A DNA stretch of 64,000 bases from Nyssa sinensis (lineage: Eukaryota > Streptophyta > Magnoliopsida > Cornales > Nyssaceae): contig CM018032.1 in NCBI GenBank assembly GCA_008638375.1, positions 40,177,355 through 40,241,354 of the forward strand. The letters run 5' to 3'. Position 1 is the stretch's first letter. The number at the start of each line of letters is the position of its first letter. Positions 44,671-55,993 of the stretch are shown one piece after another. Below the pieces are notes generated by a model. The model was not told the DNA's origin, made no database searches, and saw nothing but the letters and a program-made list of their open reading frames with translations. Position numbers and translations under genes: made by a program.

Positions 44671-45240
44671 AGTTCTAGGATTGTTCAGTAATTTGAGCAA
44701 CTTGGGCTTCCTCTATGCTAGGCCCTAGCTGATAGGAGATTTTTACTATGGAGTTTGCTTCAGACTTTAAGCGAGACACCATGTTAGCTAAAGCATCTGC
44801 TTTACAGTTTTGGCTTCTTTCACTTTTCTGGATAGTGAATGCCTAGAAGGAATGCTTCAAATGGTTCACCAGTTCGGAGTATCGGAGCATCCTATCATCT
44901 TTAATGGCGAATTCTCCCAAGACTTGGCTTACCACCAGTTGGGAGTCCGAGAAGACATTGAGGTTCTGAACCTCATATTCCAAGGCAAGCTTCATGCCTA
45001 AGATTAGAGCTTCATATTCTGCTTCATTGTTGGAAGCTTTGAATCCCAAACTGACTGCTTTTTCTGTCGTGAGCCCATTAGGGGATTGTAGTACCAGGCT
45101 TACTCCCGATCCTTGATCGGTTGACGATCCATCGATGTATAGCAGTCAGGTTCCCGAGGTTTCGATGAGTTGTGCCTTGTCTTGAAGTGCCGGGGTGAAT
45201 TCGGCAACAAAATCAGCCAAGGACTGCCCTTTGATAGAGT
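44671..45240 (-). pseudogene. Tat-like archaeal-type RNase H
   Basis: Minus-strand frame with YIDGSSTDQGSG, NNEAEYEALILGMKLALE, NVFSDSQLVVSQVLGEF and KADALANMVSRL, matching the four acidic positions of the archaeal-type RNase H found in Tat-clade elements. Stops occur after HLKHSF (44843) and near 45150. It connects integrase to the first RNase H. Confidence 0.75.
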
Positions 45241-45991
45241 TTTAGGGTATATATGATATGTCGAATTCCCCTAGCTCCACAGACCATTTCACTAATCTTC
45301 CCGATACCTCAGGTTTCCTCAGTATTGACTTCAGAGGATAGGCAGTTGGGATTTCAATTGGATGGGCTTGGAAATAAGGTCGGAGTTTTCGAGCTGATAT
45401 GACAAAGGCATACACTAGCTTCTCCACCTCTGGATATCTTTTTTCCGTGTCAAGTAGTGCCCTACTGACGTAGAATATGGGCCTCTGTACTCCTCTGTCC
45501 TGTCTGACTAATGTGGAGCTGACCGCGTTTTCAAAAACTGCAAGGTACAAGAGTAGCTTTTCTCCCTGTACTGGTTTTGACAGGAGCTCTGGAGAGGCTA
45601 GATACTCCTTTGTTCTTGAAAAGATTTCTCGCATTCTTCTGTCCACTGCAAAGCTTTGTTTCCTTTCAGAGCTTTGAAGAAAGGTAAGCAGCGATCAGTG
45701 GATTTGGAGATAAATCTGCTCAGTGCCGCAATTTTGCCGTTCAATACCTGAATATCTTTTTTGGTTTTTGGTGACTTTAGTCCAATCAGAGCTTGGATCT
45801 GAGTAGGGTCTGCTTCGATACCCCTCTAAGAGACAATGTATCCCAAGAATTTTTCCTTCGTAACCCCGAAGGTACATTTCAAGGGGTTGAGCTTCATCCT
45901 GTGCTATCTGAGGATATCGAAGGTCTGGGCTAAGTGTTGGAGGTGACTACCTTTCTGCAGACTCTTAACCAGCAAGTTGTCGATGTATACC
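45241..45991 (-). pseudogene. Tat-like reverse transcriptase 3' part and RNase H
   Basis: Begins at the insertion point with the RT catalytic region, which reads YIDNLLVKS, so the second Asp of the usual Y-x-D-D box is Asn. It continues with RMKLNPLKCTFGVTKEKFLG, RGIEADPTQIQ and then RNase H motifs (LLLYLAVFENAVSSTLVRQD, VEKLVYAFVISARKLRPYF). Stops occur near 45825 and 45905, with a frame change near 45650. The 5' half of RT is on the far side of the Athila-like insertion, at 59412. Confidence 0.8.
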
Positions 45992-47221
45992 TGATAACTG
46001 GTTAAAAAGTGCATATTTATTGTGTTAACCCCAGATATTCTTGCATTTTTATTATTTTAATTTCTCCAATTTATATCCATTTGCTAGTTAATTCTTATTT
46101 TATCTTTTTGCAGAGAAAGCTTGACAAAGTTGATGATTTAGTAGTGGATTTGGAGCAAAAGAAAAATATTGGGCTTTGAAGTGCTAAAAGAAGTGGAAAA
46201 CAAGTGATTTTGGATTAGAAGAGAGGCTTGGTCCATATGTAGGTGGACCGGGGCCTATTTTAGCATTATAGGCTCTATTTTGAAACACTTTAGACTCTCT
46301 TTTTGGACCCTTAATGTCTAATTACGGGATTTTATTTTATTTTCCTGAATTCTTATTTTGTGAGGGTAATTTTGGAAAAAGAGAAATATTATTGGGAGCT
46401 AGGGTTTTGGAAAAGAGGGAAGGAGTTTTGGAGGAGGCCGTCTTGGGGATCTAGACAGAACGATGAAGAAAGAAGACGACGACTCAAAAGAAGAAGATGA
46501 AGAACTCCATGGCTATGGTGGTCTCCTCTTCCACTATCATGGGCTAAGTCTATCTCATTCCTAGGGTTTAGATGAAACCCTAGTCAAGTAATATTGTTTC
46601 TTTGTATTTTTTTTGGGTTAATTAATCTTGGATGTTGATTGTATGACGTTAGGATTTTATTAAAGGATTGATCGTATTATTCAGTTTCACGTAATCAATT
46701 TCTGTGATTTTGTTTATGTGGTTATACAATAGTAATATGTGTACATACATCAAAACCGTAGGACGAGTCATAACTCAGGAAAAACAAATTGTGACTATGA
46801 CCTTAGAATTAGCGTAGACAATTTGTGTTGACCAAAGATGATTCATGCTTAGGGTTTTGGTGTATGATTTTCTTGATGATTGTATTGAGGCTTATAGCCA
46901 AAATACATCTTTTACATCCAAATTTAATGGCCCAAGAATTAATACAATTGAAGCTAGTTACAAGATTAGTGGTGGATTCAACACCCTAGGAATCCTCTTT
47001 TAATTTGATTCATCATTAATTCAGTTAAATATTTGCTTTAATTAGAGTTCTCATTTAATTTTAAAAAAGAATCAACAAACAATCACCTTTTGTGAATTTG
47101 AATTAAAGTTAATCTCAACTTTGGTTTTTAAACAATTAACAGTCTCTGTGGGCTCGACCCTTACTTCTCTACTATACTAATAGTTTAGTTTGGTAATTTG
47201 ATTGATTTCTACGACAGATCA
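45992..47221 (+). repeat. 5' LTR of the Athila-like element
   Basis: Starts TGATAACTGGTTAAAAAGTG and ends CTACGACAGATCA, directly before the primer binding site. Nearly identical to 58188-59406. Length 1230 bases. Confidence 0.95.
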
Positions 47222-47226
47222 ATTTT

Positions 47227-47244
47227 TGGCGCCGTTGCTGGGGA
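47227..47244 (+). other. Primer binding site (tRNA-Asp type)
   Basis: TGGCGCCGTTGCTGGGGA, five bases after the LTR end. This is the usual Athila-type primer site with one difference (GCTGGGG for GCCGGGG). Confidence 0.85.
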
Positions 47245-47291
47245 CTGTTGAATTGTTAAAAAATTAGTAGTTGATTTTTATTTTAATTATT

Positions 47292-47324
<33 letters not shown>

Positions 47325-47524
47325 TTTTGCTATTATTCTTGTTCTTTGTCTTTGGTGTGCAGCAATTATAAAAAGCTAAAGAGAAGAGGAGTCGATTGGA
47401 GCAAATGCGAAAAGAAGAAAAACTCTACCTTCTTTGCAGTCTATCACGGTGAAATCTTTCCCTTCTCTTTGCATTTTATTTTTGCTATAGTTGGTATATT
47501 TGATTGGATAGGTTTATTTGTTTT

Positions 47525-49270
47525 ATGTTTGGTCGCCGTTTGTGCAACCCAGACTTAGAGAAATTAGACCTTGAGCTAGAAAGAACCTTGAGAGCTTTTC
47601 GTAGTTTGTCCATTAAGTCTGAGGTTTTAGGAAATCGTACTTCTATAGACATGGCTGATAATGGTGGACAACAACAACCACAGCCTCTTAAGGCTCATTT
47701 TGTTCCTACAACATATACCAACCCTTCATGTATTCAAATGCCTACTGCAACTGGGCATTATGAAATTAGACCCCAAACCATTCAGATGTTACCATTTTTT
47801 TATGGGAAATCAACTGAGGACCCATATCAACATCTGAATGAGTTTTTAGAGCTTTGTACCACTGTTAATGTGCAAAATCTGAGTGAGAATGCTCTTAAGT
47901 TAAGGTTGTTCCCTTTTTCATTAAAGGACAGAGCCAAACAATGGTTCGGTTCTTTGCCTACAAATTCCATAACAACCTGGACTCAACTCCAACAAGAGTT
48001 TTTAAAAAAATACTTTCCTATAGGCAAAACCAATGATATGAGAAGAGCCATCACAAATTTTACTCAACTCGATGACGAGTCTTTTCATGAAGCTTGGGAG
48101 AGATTTTCGGACCTTCATAGGAAATGTCCCCTTCATGATATCATGCGTTGGCAATTGGTACAGAGTTTTTATGACGGTATCACAGAACAAAACTGTCAAA
48201 TGATTGACTCTGCTTGTGGAGGGACTTTCCTCAACAAGAATCAAAATGAGGCATGGGATCTTTTTGAGACCCTTAGTGAGAATTCACAGCACCATGCCTC
48301 AGCAAGTCGGAGAGCTCCACCCACCTCCTTTAGTGTCCCTAAAAGAGGTGGCATTTATGAAGTTGGACAAGCTGTGGATGTCTAAGAGCAAGTTGCGGCG
48401 TTGTCTAGGAAATTAGACCAAGTTTTGGCTAGGGGACAAGTTTCTACTTCTGCTCCTGCCACTCAAGAGCTGTGTGCTTTATGTTCATGCCTAACTCATT
48501 ATGTGTCAGATTGTCCCTTAGCCCCACAATATCCAGAGTTTGTGGAAGAGCAAGTTAATGCTCTTCAAGGTTTTTCCAAACCGGCTAATGATCCATATTC
48601 TAGCCAGTACAACCCGGGATGGAGAAACCATCCAAATTTTTCTTGGAGGCCTCAAGCCTCAAATCCTCAATTCTCACAAAATTCAAGGCCCAACGTGCCT
48701 AATTCTTTTCCATCATCGTCCTACCGTCCTCCTTCTCAACAATATCAACAACCATCTCCTCCCCCTAGAAATTCAGCTTTTGAGGACAAGGTGTTGAGTG
48801 CTTTGCAAGCTTTAGAGTCAAATCATCAGTCTAACACTCAATTGCTCTACTCACACACTCAGTCCATCTCAAAGCTAGAATGACAAATGGGACAACTAGC
48901 ACAAGCTGTGAGTAGAAGAGATGAGGGACGTTTACCAAGTCAACTGGTGAACAACCCTAAAGGCCAATATGGGGTAGAGTCTTCCAACCCCAATGATCAA
49001 TACCATGAGCAAGCTAAAGCCGTAACTACCCTTAGGAGTGGGAGAGTGGTAGATAACAAAGTTGAGTATAAGGCTGAGGGTGAATTGACAAGTTCTTCTA
49101 AAAAGGATGTAGTTGAGAAAGAGAATTTGCAAAAAGGGGATTCTTCATCCCCTTGTGATCCTTTGAGTGTTCCTGTGGCATCCTATGTACCCAAGGCCCC
49201 TTACCCTTCCTGTTTGGTTGACCCTTCTCCTTTTGGGAAAAAAGGGTGCAAATATGGAGGAAATGCTTGA
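47525..49270 (+). pseudogene. Athila-like gag
   Basis: From ATG 47525 (MFGRRLCNPDLEKLDLE) the frame runs to a stop at 48383. The core QHLNEFLELCTTVNVQNLSE, LRLFPFSLKDRAKQWFGSLP and WTQLQQEFLKKYFP is the typical retrotransposon gag domain. The same frame continues after the stop with a CALCSCLTHYVSDCP zinc-knuckle-like motif and a Pro/Ser/Asn/Gln-rich stretch, meets a TGA at 48881, and goes on with QMGQLAQAVSRR to about 49240, where a frameshift moves to the protease frame. Apart from these breaks the sequence is well preserved. Confidence 0.9.
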
Positions 49271-50066
49271 GATTTTTAAGCAAGTTAAGATTAACTTGCC
49301 ACTTCTTGATGCAGTTAAGCAAATTCCTTCTTATGCCAAATTCTTGAAAGACCTTTGCACTCAAAAGAGAAAAGCTAAAACTCATGTGTCAAAGAAGGTC
49401 TTTCTGACAGAGCAAGTGAGCTTGATACTCCAGCACCAAACTACACCTAAGTTCAAAGATCCTGGAGCCCCCACAATTTCTTGTGTCATAGGTAATCACA
49501 TTATAGAGAGGGCGCTCATTGACTTGGGGGCAAGTGTCAATTTATTGCCATACTCTGTCTATAAGTAATTTGGGTTAGGTGAGTTAAAGCCTACGACGGT
49601 GTCTTTGCAGTTAGCTGACAAATCCATTAAGATACCTCGTGGGATCATTGAGGACGTTTTGGTGAAAGTAGACAAATTCTACTTTCCAGTTGATTTCCTA
49701 GTTCTAGATATGGAGCCCGTTCATGACCCTAAGTGTCAAATTCCCGTTATCTTAGGTCGACCCTTCTTAGCTACTGCTCATGCATGTATTAATTGTCGAA
49801 GTGGGGTGATGGATATTTCTTTTGGGAATATGACTGTGAGGCTCAATGTCTTCAATGCTTCACAACAACCTCCACATGAGAAGGATTGTTTTCCAGTGGA
49901 TATGATTGATGGGATAGTTGAGGAATCTCTCCTTCAAATCTTGATTGAGGATCCTTTGGAGAGATGTTTGACTTACTTTGATAGTGATGCTTTTGATATT
50001 GATGGTTCTATTGAAGAAGTCAATTCACTGCTTAACTGTTCTCCTTTTATAGATTATCCTCCTTAG
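49245..50066 (+). pseudogene. Athila-like protease region
   Basis: After the frameshift the frame reads MEEMLEIFKQVKINLPLLDA and then ALIDLGASVNLLPYSVYK, the Athila-type retropepsin signature with D-L-G at the catalytic site. After the stop at 49566 it continues with LADKSIKIPRGIIEDVLVKV and VILGRPFLATAHA, the usual flap-side and C-terminal motifs. It ends in a stop at 50064 and the frame continues into RT. Confidence 0.9.
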
Positions 50067-51815
50067 AAGTCTAGACCGGAACCCCTACCTAATCTTGCGA
50101 GCACCCCTGCTCTTCCATCTTTAGAGGTTCCTCCCAAGCTTGAGTTGAAGCCACTTCCGGCTACTCTTAAGTATTCATTCTTGGGACCCGATGACACTCT
50201 CCCTATTATCATTGCTTCTAATCTTTCAAGTGAGCAAAAGTGTCGTCTTCTTGAGGTTCTTAGAGAGCACAAGGGTGCTATAGGTTGGTCCGTAGCTGAT
50301 TTAAAAGGGATTGATCCCTCTATTTGTATGCACCGCATTCATTTAGAGGATGATGCAAAGCCATCTCGAGAAATGCAGAGAAGGCTTAATCCCAACATGA
50401 AAGAAGTTGTCATGAAGGAGGTGGTCAAATTGCTAGATGTGGGTATTATTTACCCAATTTCTGATAGTAAGTGGGTGAGTCCCACCCAAGTGGTACCAAA
50501 GAAGTCGGGTATCACTATTGTTGAGAGTGATAAGGGTTAGCTTGTCCCTACACGCACCACCACTGGGTGGAGAGTTTGTATTGATTATCACAAGCTCAAC
50601 TCTATGACCCGGAAATACCACTTTCCTCTCCCATTCATTGATCAAATCTTAGAGAGGTTAGCGGGTCAAAACTATTATTGCTTTCTTGATGGTTATTCTG
50701 GATATAACCAAATTGCGGTCTTTCCAGAGGATCAGGAGAAGACCACTTTCACTTGTCCATTTGGCACATATGCATATCGCCCCATGCCTTTTGGATTGTG
50801 TAATGCACCGGCGACCTTTCAGTGGTGCATGATGTCTATCTTCTCTGACATGGTAAAGAAATTTTTAGAAGTCTTCATGGATGACTTTTCTGTTTTTGGC
50901 CCCTCGTTTGATGATTGTCTCCAAAACTTGACCGAAGTTTTGAAGCGTTGCAAGGAGACAAATTTTGTGCTTAGTTGGGAAAAAAGCCATTTTATGGTTC
51001 AATAGGGAATTGTGTTGGGACACATTGTGTCTAAGAGAGGGATTGAGGTCGATAGGGCCAAAGTCCATCTCATTGCTAAGCTTCTGCATCCTACCACGGT
51101 CAAGCAAGTTCGATCATTTTTAGGACATGCGGGTTTCTATCGTCGGTTTATCAAGGACTTTAGGAAGATCTCTAGGCCCTTGTGCAATCTTCTTGCCAAG
51201 GATACTCCATTTGTCTTTGATAGTGCTTGTGTGGCAGTTTTTGAAAAGCTTCGTGACTCTCTTTCCTCCGCCCCGATTATGCAACCACCCAATTGGTCCA
51301 TGCCTTTTGAAATTATGTGTGATGCCTCCGACTATGCAGTTAGAGCTTTTTTGGGACAAAGGGTAGAAAAACTTCCATATGCCATTTACTATGCGAGTAA
51401 GACTCTTCATGATACTCAGTTGAATTACACCACCACAGAGAAAGAGTTGCTCGCTGTAGTTTTTGCTTTAGATAAGTTCCGTTCCTACCTCCTTGGCTCT
51501 AAGGTAGTTGTCTATACCGACCATGCTGCTTTGCGGCATTTACTTTCTAAGAAAAAGACCAAGCCGAGATTGATTAGGTGGATTTTGTTGCTTCAAGAGT
51601 TTCATTTGGAAATTCAGGACAAGAAAGGTTCCGAAAATGTCGTAGCCGACCACCTGTCCCGTATTCTTGTTGAGCACACGAGTGACACTCAACCTTTGCA
51701 TGACTTATTTCCTGACGAGCAACTATTTTTTGTGTCATTAGTGGAACCTCCTTGGTTTGCCCATATTGTGAACTATCTTGCAATCGGTCAAATTCCTTTC
51801 CAATGGTCCAAATAG
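50067..51815 (+). pseudogene. Athila-like reverse transcriptase and RNase H
   Basis: Same frame as the protease. RT motifs: WVSPTQVVPKKSG, WRVCIDYHKLNSMTRKYHFP, FLDGYSGYNQIAV, MPFGLCNAPATFQ and the catalytic FMDDFSVFG with both Asp residues. RNase H follows: [51 protein letters not shown] and [11 protein letters not shown]. Stops at 50538, 51003 and 51813 interrupt it. At 50538 a TAG falls inside the RT linker. The domain otherwise looks complete. Confidence 0.92.
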
Positions 51816-53051
51816 GACAAAGACCGATTTTTTTCGTAAGTTAAGTTTTTCTATTGGGAGGATCCTGTACTCTTTAAGTATTGCTCTGACCAAGTTATCC
51901 GCCGTTGTGTTCCAGAGAGTGAGTTTCATAGCATCCTTACTTTCTATCATTCTTCAGCTTGTGGTGGCCATTTTAATGGTCGCAAGACGGCGGCAAAAGT
52001 CTTGCAGAGTGGGTTCTATTGGCCCACTCTATTCAAGGATGCACACAATTTTTGCAAGACTTGCATTCGGTGTCAGCAAATGGGGACGATGTCTCGCAGA
52101 GATATGATGCCTCTTACCCCAATCTTAGTTGTTGAGATATTTGATGTATGGGGTATTGATTTCATGGGACCATTTCCACCGTCATTTGGCTTTGAGTATA
52201 TTTTGGTAGCGGTGGATTATGTGTCCAAGTGGATTGAGGCTGTGGCAACTAGAACCAATGATCACAAAGTGGTGGTCAAATTCATTCAAGAGAATATATT
52301 TTCTCGATTTGGTATGCCACGAGCAATTATTAGTGATGGAGGGTCTCATTTCTGTAATAGACCCTTTGCAATCTTGCTTCAAAAATATTCCATCACTCAT
52401 AAAGTTGCCACTCCTTACCATCCCCAAACTAGTGGGCAAGTTAAAGTGTCAAATAGGGAGGTCAAGTCAATTCTAGAAAAAACGGTACGACCCGATCGAA
52501 AAGATTGGTCTTTGCGTTTAAACGATGCTTTGTGGGCATATCGTACCGCTTACAAGACCCCTATTGGCATGTCTCCTTACCGATTGGTTTTCGGTAAAGC
52601 TTGCCATCTCCCGGTGGAGCTAGAGCATAAGGCCATGTGGGCCATTAAGAAATTCAACTTTGATATGCTTGTTGCCGGCTCTAATCGAAAGCTCTAACTT
52701 AATGAGTTAGAGGAGCTTAGGAATGATGCGTATGAGAGTTCCCGCATTTAAAAGGCTAGGACTAAGGCGTTCCATGATTCTCATATTAATCGTAAATCCT
52801 TTGAGCCCGGTCAAAAGGTGTGGTTATTTAACTCTAAGTTACGGTTGTTTCCTGGGAAGTTGCGGTCTAGATGGGATGGTCCATATGAGGTTATTCAATC
52901 TTGGTCTCATGGTGCGGTAGAAATTCATAATCCTCGGAGTGGCCAAACTTTCAAAGTTAATGGCCAAATGTTGAAATTGTTTATTGAGGGTGTGGAGGAA
53001 GGGAGTTTGATTGAGGAGATTGGTCTTGAAGACCCAGTTTATATTGATTGA
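51816..53051 (+). pseudogene. Athila-like integrase
   Basis: The frame stays the same as RT. HHCC region: [20 protein letters not shown] and CIRCQQMG. Core: [24 protein letters not shown] and [10 protein letters not shown], so D, D and E are present. The C-terminal part has KVWLFNSKLRLFPGKL and KSRWDGPYEV-like RSRWDGPYEVIQ, ending at 53049. Stops at 51837, 52695 and about 52749. It would insert the element cDNA. Confidence 0.9.
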
Positions 53052-53280
53052 TGTTTTTCTCCTCTTGCTGTGTCTGGCTGAAAACATTAAACTTAGCTCT
53101 TCTTTTGGAAGAAAACCCAATTTTATTTTATTTTATTTTATTTTTGTTTATTTTTGTTGTTTTTAATTGAGTTTTCTTTTTATTGTTTTGTAAGTGTTTA
53201 GTATTTATTTTATTCTTATTGTTTAAAAAAAAAAAAGAAAAAAAAGAGGGGTTTCTCTTTGGTCTTTTTTGTTTTTTGGA
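53052..53280. other. AT-rich region downstream of the Athila-like pol
   Basis: TTTTA and TTTTTG repeats with an A-rich run near 53225-53245. No envelope-like ORF or other gene recognised. Confidence 0.5.
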
Positions 53281-53525
53281 CTAAAAAGCTCGAGCAATTT
53301 CAGAAAAGCTCGAGCATTTTCTCATTTTTTTTTTCAAATGTTTCTGGTCCAGAAATCTCGAGCACTCGCCAAAAAGCTCGAGTACTTTTTCGTCAAAAAT
53401 TGGTTAAACATTCTGCCCCGAAAAGCTCGAGCACTCCAAGAAAAGCTCGAGCTCTTTTTCTTCACTCAAAGCCCTTAAAGTTCTGTCCCAAAAAGCTTGA
53501 GCTTTTCTCCAAAAGCTTGAGCACT
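53281..53525. repeat. Interspersed AAAAGCTCGAGC palindromic repeats
   Basis: About nine copies of AAAAGCTCGAGCA or close variants (CTTGAG in the last two, CTCGAGTAC in one), spaced about 20-55 bases. The core GCTCGAGC is a perfect 8-base palindrome. Sequences between copies differ. The block lies in the Athila-like 3' region. Confidence 0.8.
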
Positions 53526-53596
53526 TTTAATTTAGTTTAAAAAAAAAATTCAAAAATTGAAACAATAAAAAAAAAAAAAAAAAAAAAAAAACCTAA

Positions 53597-54925
53597 GGTT
53601 ATGTTTGGATAGTTTTTGAGAGTTAGAGTTTTAAGAAAATTTTTTGAGAAGTGCTTTTAAATAATTTCTTGGAATTTGAACCATTGTTTGGATAGTTTTT
53701 TAGAGTTAGAGTTTTAAGAAATATTTTGAGAAGTGTTTTTAAGTAATTTCTTGAAATTTGAACCATTGTTTGGATTGATTAATTTGAAAAAAGATAAGTA
53801 TAATTTTTAATTTGGTTATGTTTTTAAAATAAGATTTTTAATTTCAAATTACAAGATATGTGTTTGAAATAAATTTTTTTTTTAAATTTAAATTATCATA
53901 TCGAAATATATTTTTATAATTTTTAAAAATATTTTTCAAAAAATTTTATCTAAATTACTATCAGGTAAACATCCAACATTGATCCATTGACAAGCCATTC
54001 AAATTTTTATTTTTATTTTTCAAAATTATTATTATATACTGGTAAGCCTTGATTATTATTATTTTTTTTATAGGAAACGGTCATCCAATAAAAGGCATGG
54101 CTTACATGATCTTTATTTAAGAAGATCAACTATTTTCCTAACGAATAAGACCGTTGACGGATTTAAGACCAATGTCCTATTCGCTTGGAGTGAGTATTTA
54201 TTTTTTAAATATATGAAATTTATATTTTTTATTATTTTATTATAATATTTTTTAAAAATAAAAACTGCCCCCTTTATTTGTTTAGATTTTAAAAAATAAA
54301 TTTTTAATTTTAAAACGTAGGATATGCTTGACAAACTATTAATCTTAAATTTTTTTATTATTTTATAATTTAGATTATCATATCCAAATACATTTTCACA
54401 ATTTTTAAAAAATCAATATTTTGAAACAAATTATATTTGGATTATATTTTCACAATTTTTAATATTTTTAAAAAATGTGATCAGAATTTAATACATTTAA
54501 TTAAATATGATATAAAAAATTTAATTTTATTCAAATTTAATAAAAATAACAAGATTTAACAAATTCGATTAATTAATATAACATATATTAATTATTAAAT
54601 TATATAATATTTTTTAAAATTAAAATTATATATCATAAGTTTAACAAATTATAAAATAATATTTCATATGTATAATATAAATTATAATATAATATTTTAT
54701 AAATATAATATATATTAATATTATTGTCAAATAAAATAAAATTTAATTTGATAATTAATTTCTTGAAATTTGAACCATTGTTTGGATTTAATTTCTTGAA
54801 ATTTAAACTATTGTTTAAATTTAAGATTAAGTTTTGAATATTATTTTTTTTTTGTTAAGTAAACAAACAATTTTTTTAGAAAAAATTTAAAAAATTTGTT
54901 TTTGAATAAATAACCAAACACAGCC
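53597..54925. mobile_element. PIF/Harbinger-type non-autonomous element nested in Athila
   Basis: Left end GGTTATGTTTGGATAG, right end (reversed) GGCTGTGTTTGGTTAT, flanked by TAA on both sides (53594-53596 and 54926-54928). About 1.33 kb, very AT-rich. Inside the left end a block of about 100 bases is repeated (TTGGATAGTTTTTGAGAGTT, then TTGAACCATTG), and a related piece recurs near 54762. There is no transposase ORF. Ends and target duplication fit a large Tourist/Harbinger-type element. Confidence 0.6.
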
Positions 54926-54928
54926 TAA

Positions 54929-55993
54929 CTCTCTCTCACCACCAGCCCCCTCCCTCAGCCGCACCGCCTGTCACTGCCATCTCCTACCATAGCCACCGCC
55001 GCATCTCTCCACAGACCGCCACCACCACCGCCGACTTCATCACCTCAGAAACCGCCGCACCAGTCCTTTATCACCACCTCCGGCCGTCCTCACCACCACC
55101 GCCGACCACACCACAGCCCCTAACCCAGTACCTCCATCTCCATAACCACCGTCCATCAACAGTACCTCCATCACCACTGTCGTGCCCCCCTCATCCGACC
55201 ACACCCATCATCTCTCACAGCCCCTCACCCAACCCCACCACCGCGACTCACCACAACCCCACTCCATCAACACCAGCCGACCACTGCCCCTCATCACCCA
55301 CGCCCCCATCGCTGCAACCTCACGCACCCACCATCGCACCCCCTTAACCACCCTCGCATAGCCGCGCCGCCGCAGCCCAGCCGTCATCACCATCGTCACC
55401 CACTCCTCTCCGCCGCCGTCGCCCACTGAACCCGCAACCCCGTTGCCATCATCCCCACCACCACTGCCGAACCCCAGCGTCACAGCACCCCTTCCATCAC
55501 CCTCTCTGTCGCATCGTCGGCCTGCCGACCTCCCCCCCATCACCACCATCAACCCCATCATCGTCACACCCAGCCGCACCACTGCAACACCCTCATCCAC
55601 CGCACAACACCAACCACCGTCCGATCGCAGCCCCAATCGAACCCCCATCGCACGACACCACCAGAGCCCAATCACACTGCCGTCGACCGCCCCTCACCAC
55701 CAGCGCCGTCCTTGCGCCACCGCACCTCCTCCCCCACCAGATCTCGCCGTCGCGGCCATCACCCCCATCAGATCCGTCCCTCCATCATCTCTCACCTCCA
55801 CCACCGTCCCACCATCACCACCTCTATAAAAAAAAAAAAAAAACTGAACGCCCTCTCTCTCATCCCACTCCACCGACGCCCCCAATCTCCACCGAGCTGA
55901 ACGTCCCTCTCCATACCATCACCACGCACCAGTGCCTCCATCATCATCCACCACCGGCGAACCTCCAGCCCGCCCCAGCCGAACCTCCAACAT
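54929..55993. repeat. C-rich, strand-asymmetric low-complexity block
   Basis: About 1.07 kb made almost wholly of CCACCA, CCGCC, CACCAT and similar triplets on the plus strand, with few G. Both strands have long open frames because of this bias (Pro/Ser/Thr-rich on plus, Gly/Val/Trp-rich on minus). There is no exact repeat unit. It starts right after the Harbinger-type element and ends before an A-rich run at 56010-56165. Confidence 0.75.

Noticed and set aside
55208..55829. Long open frames on both strands (128 and 155 codons) in the C-rich block
   Set aside because: They follow from low-complexity triplet composition. The predicted peptides are Pro/Ser/Thr-rich or Gly/Val/Trp-rich without any domain.
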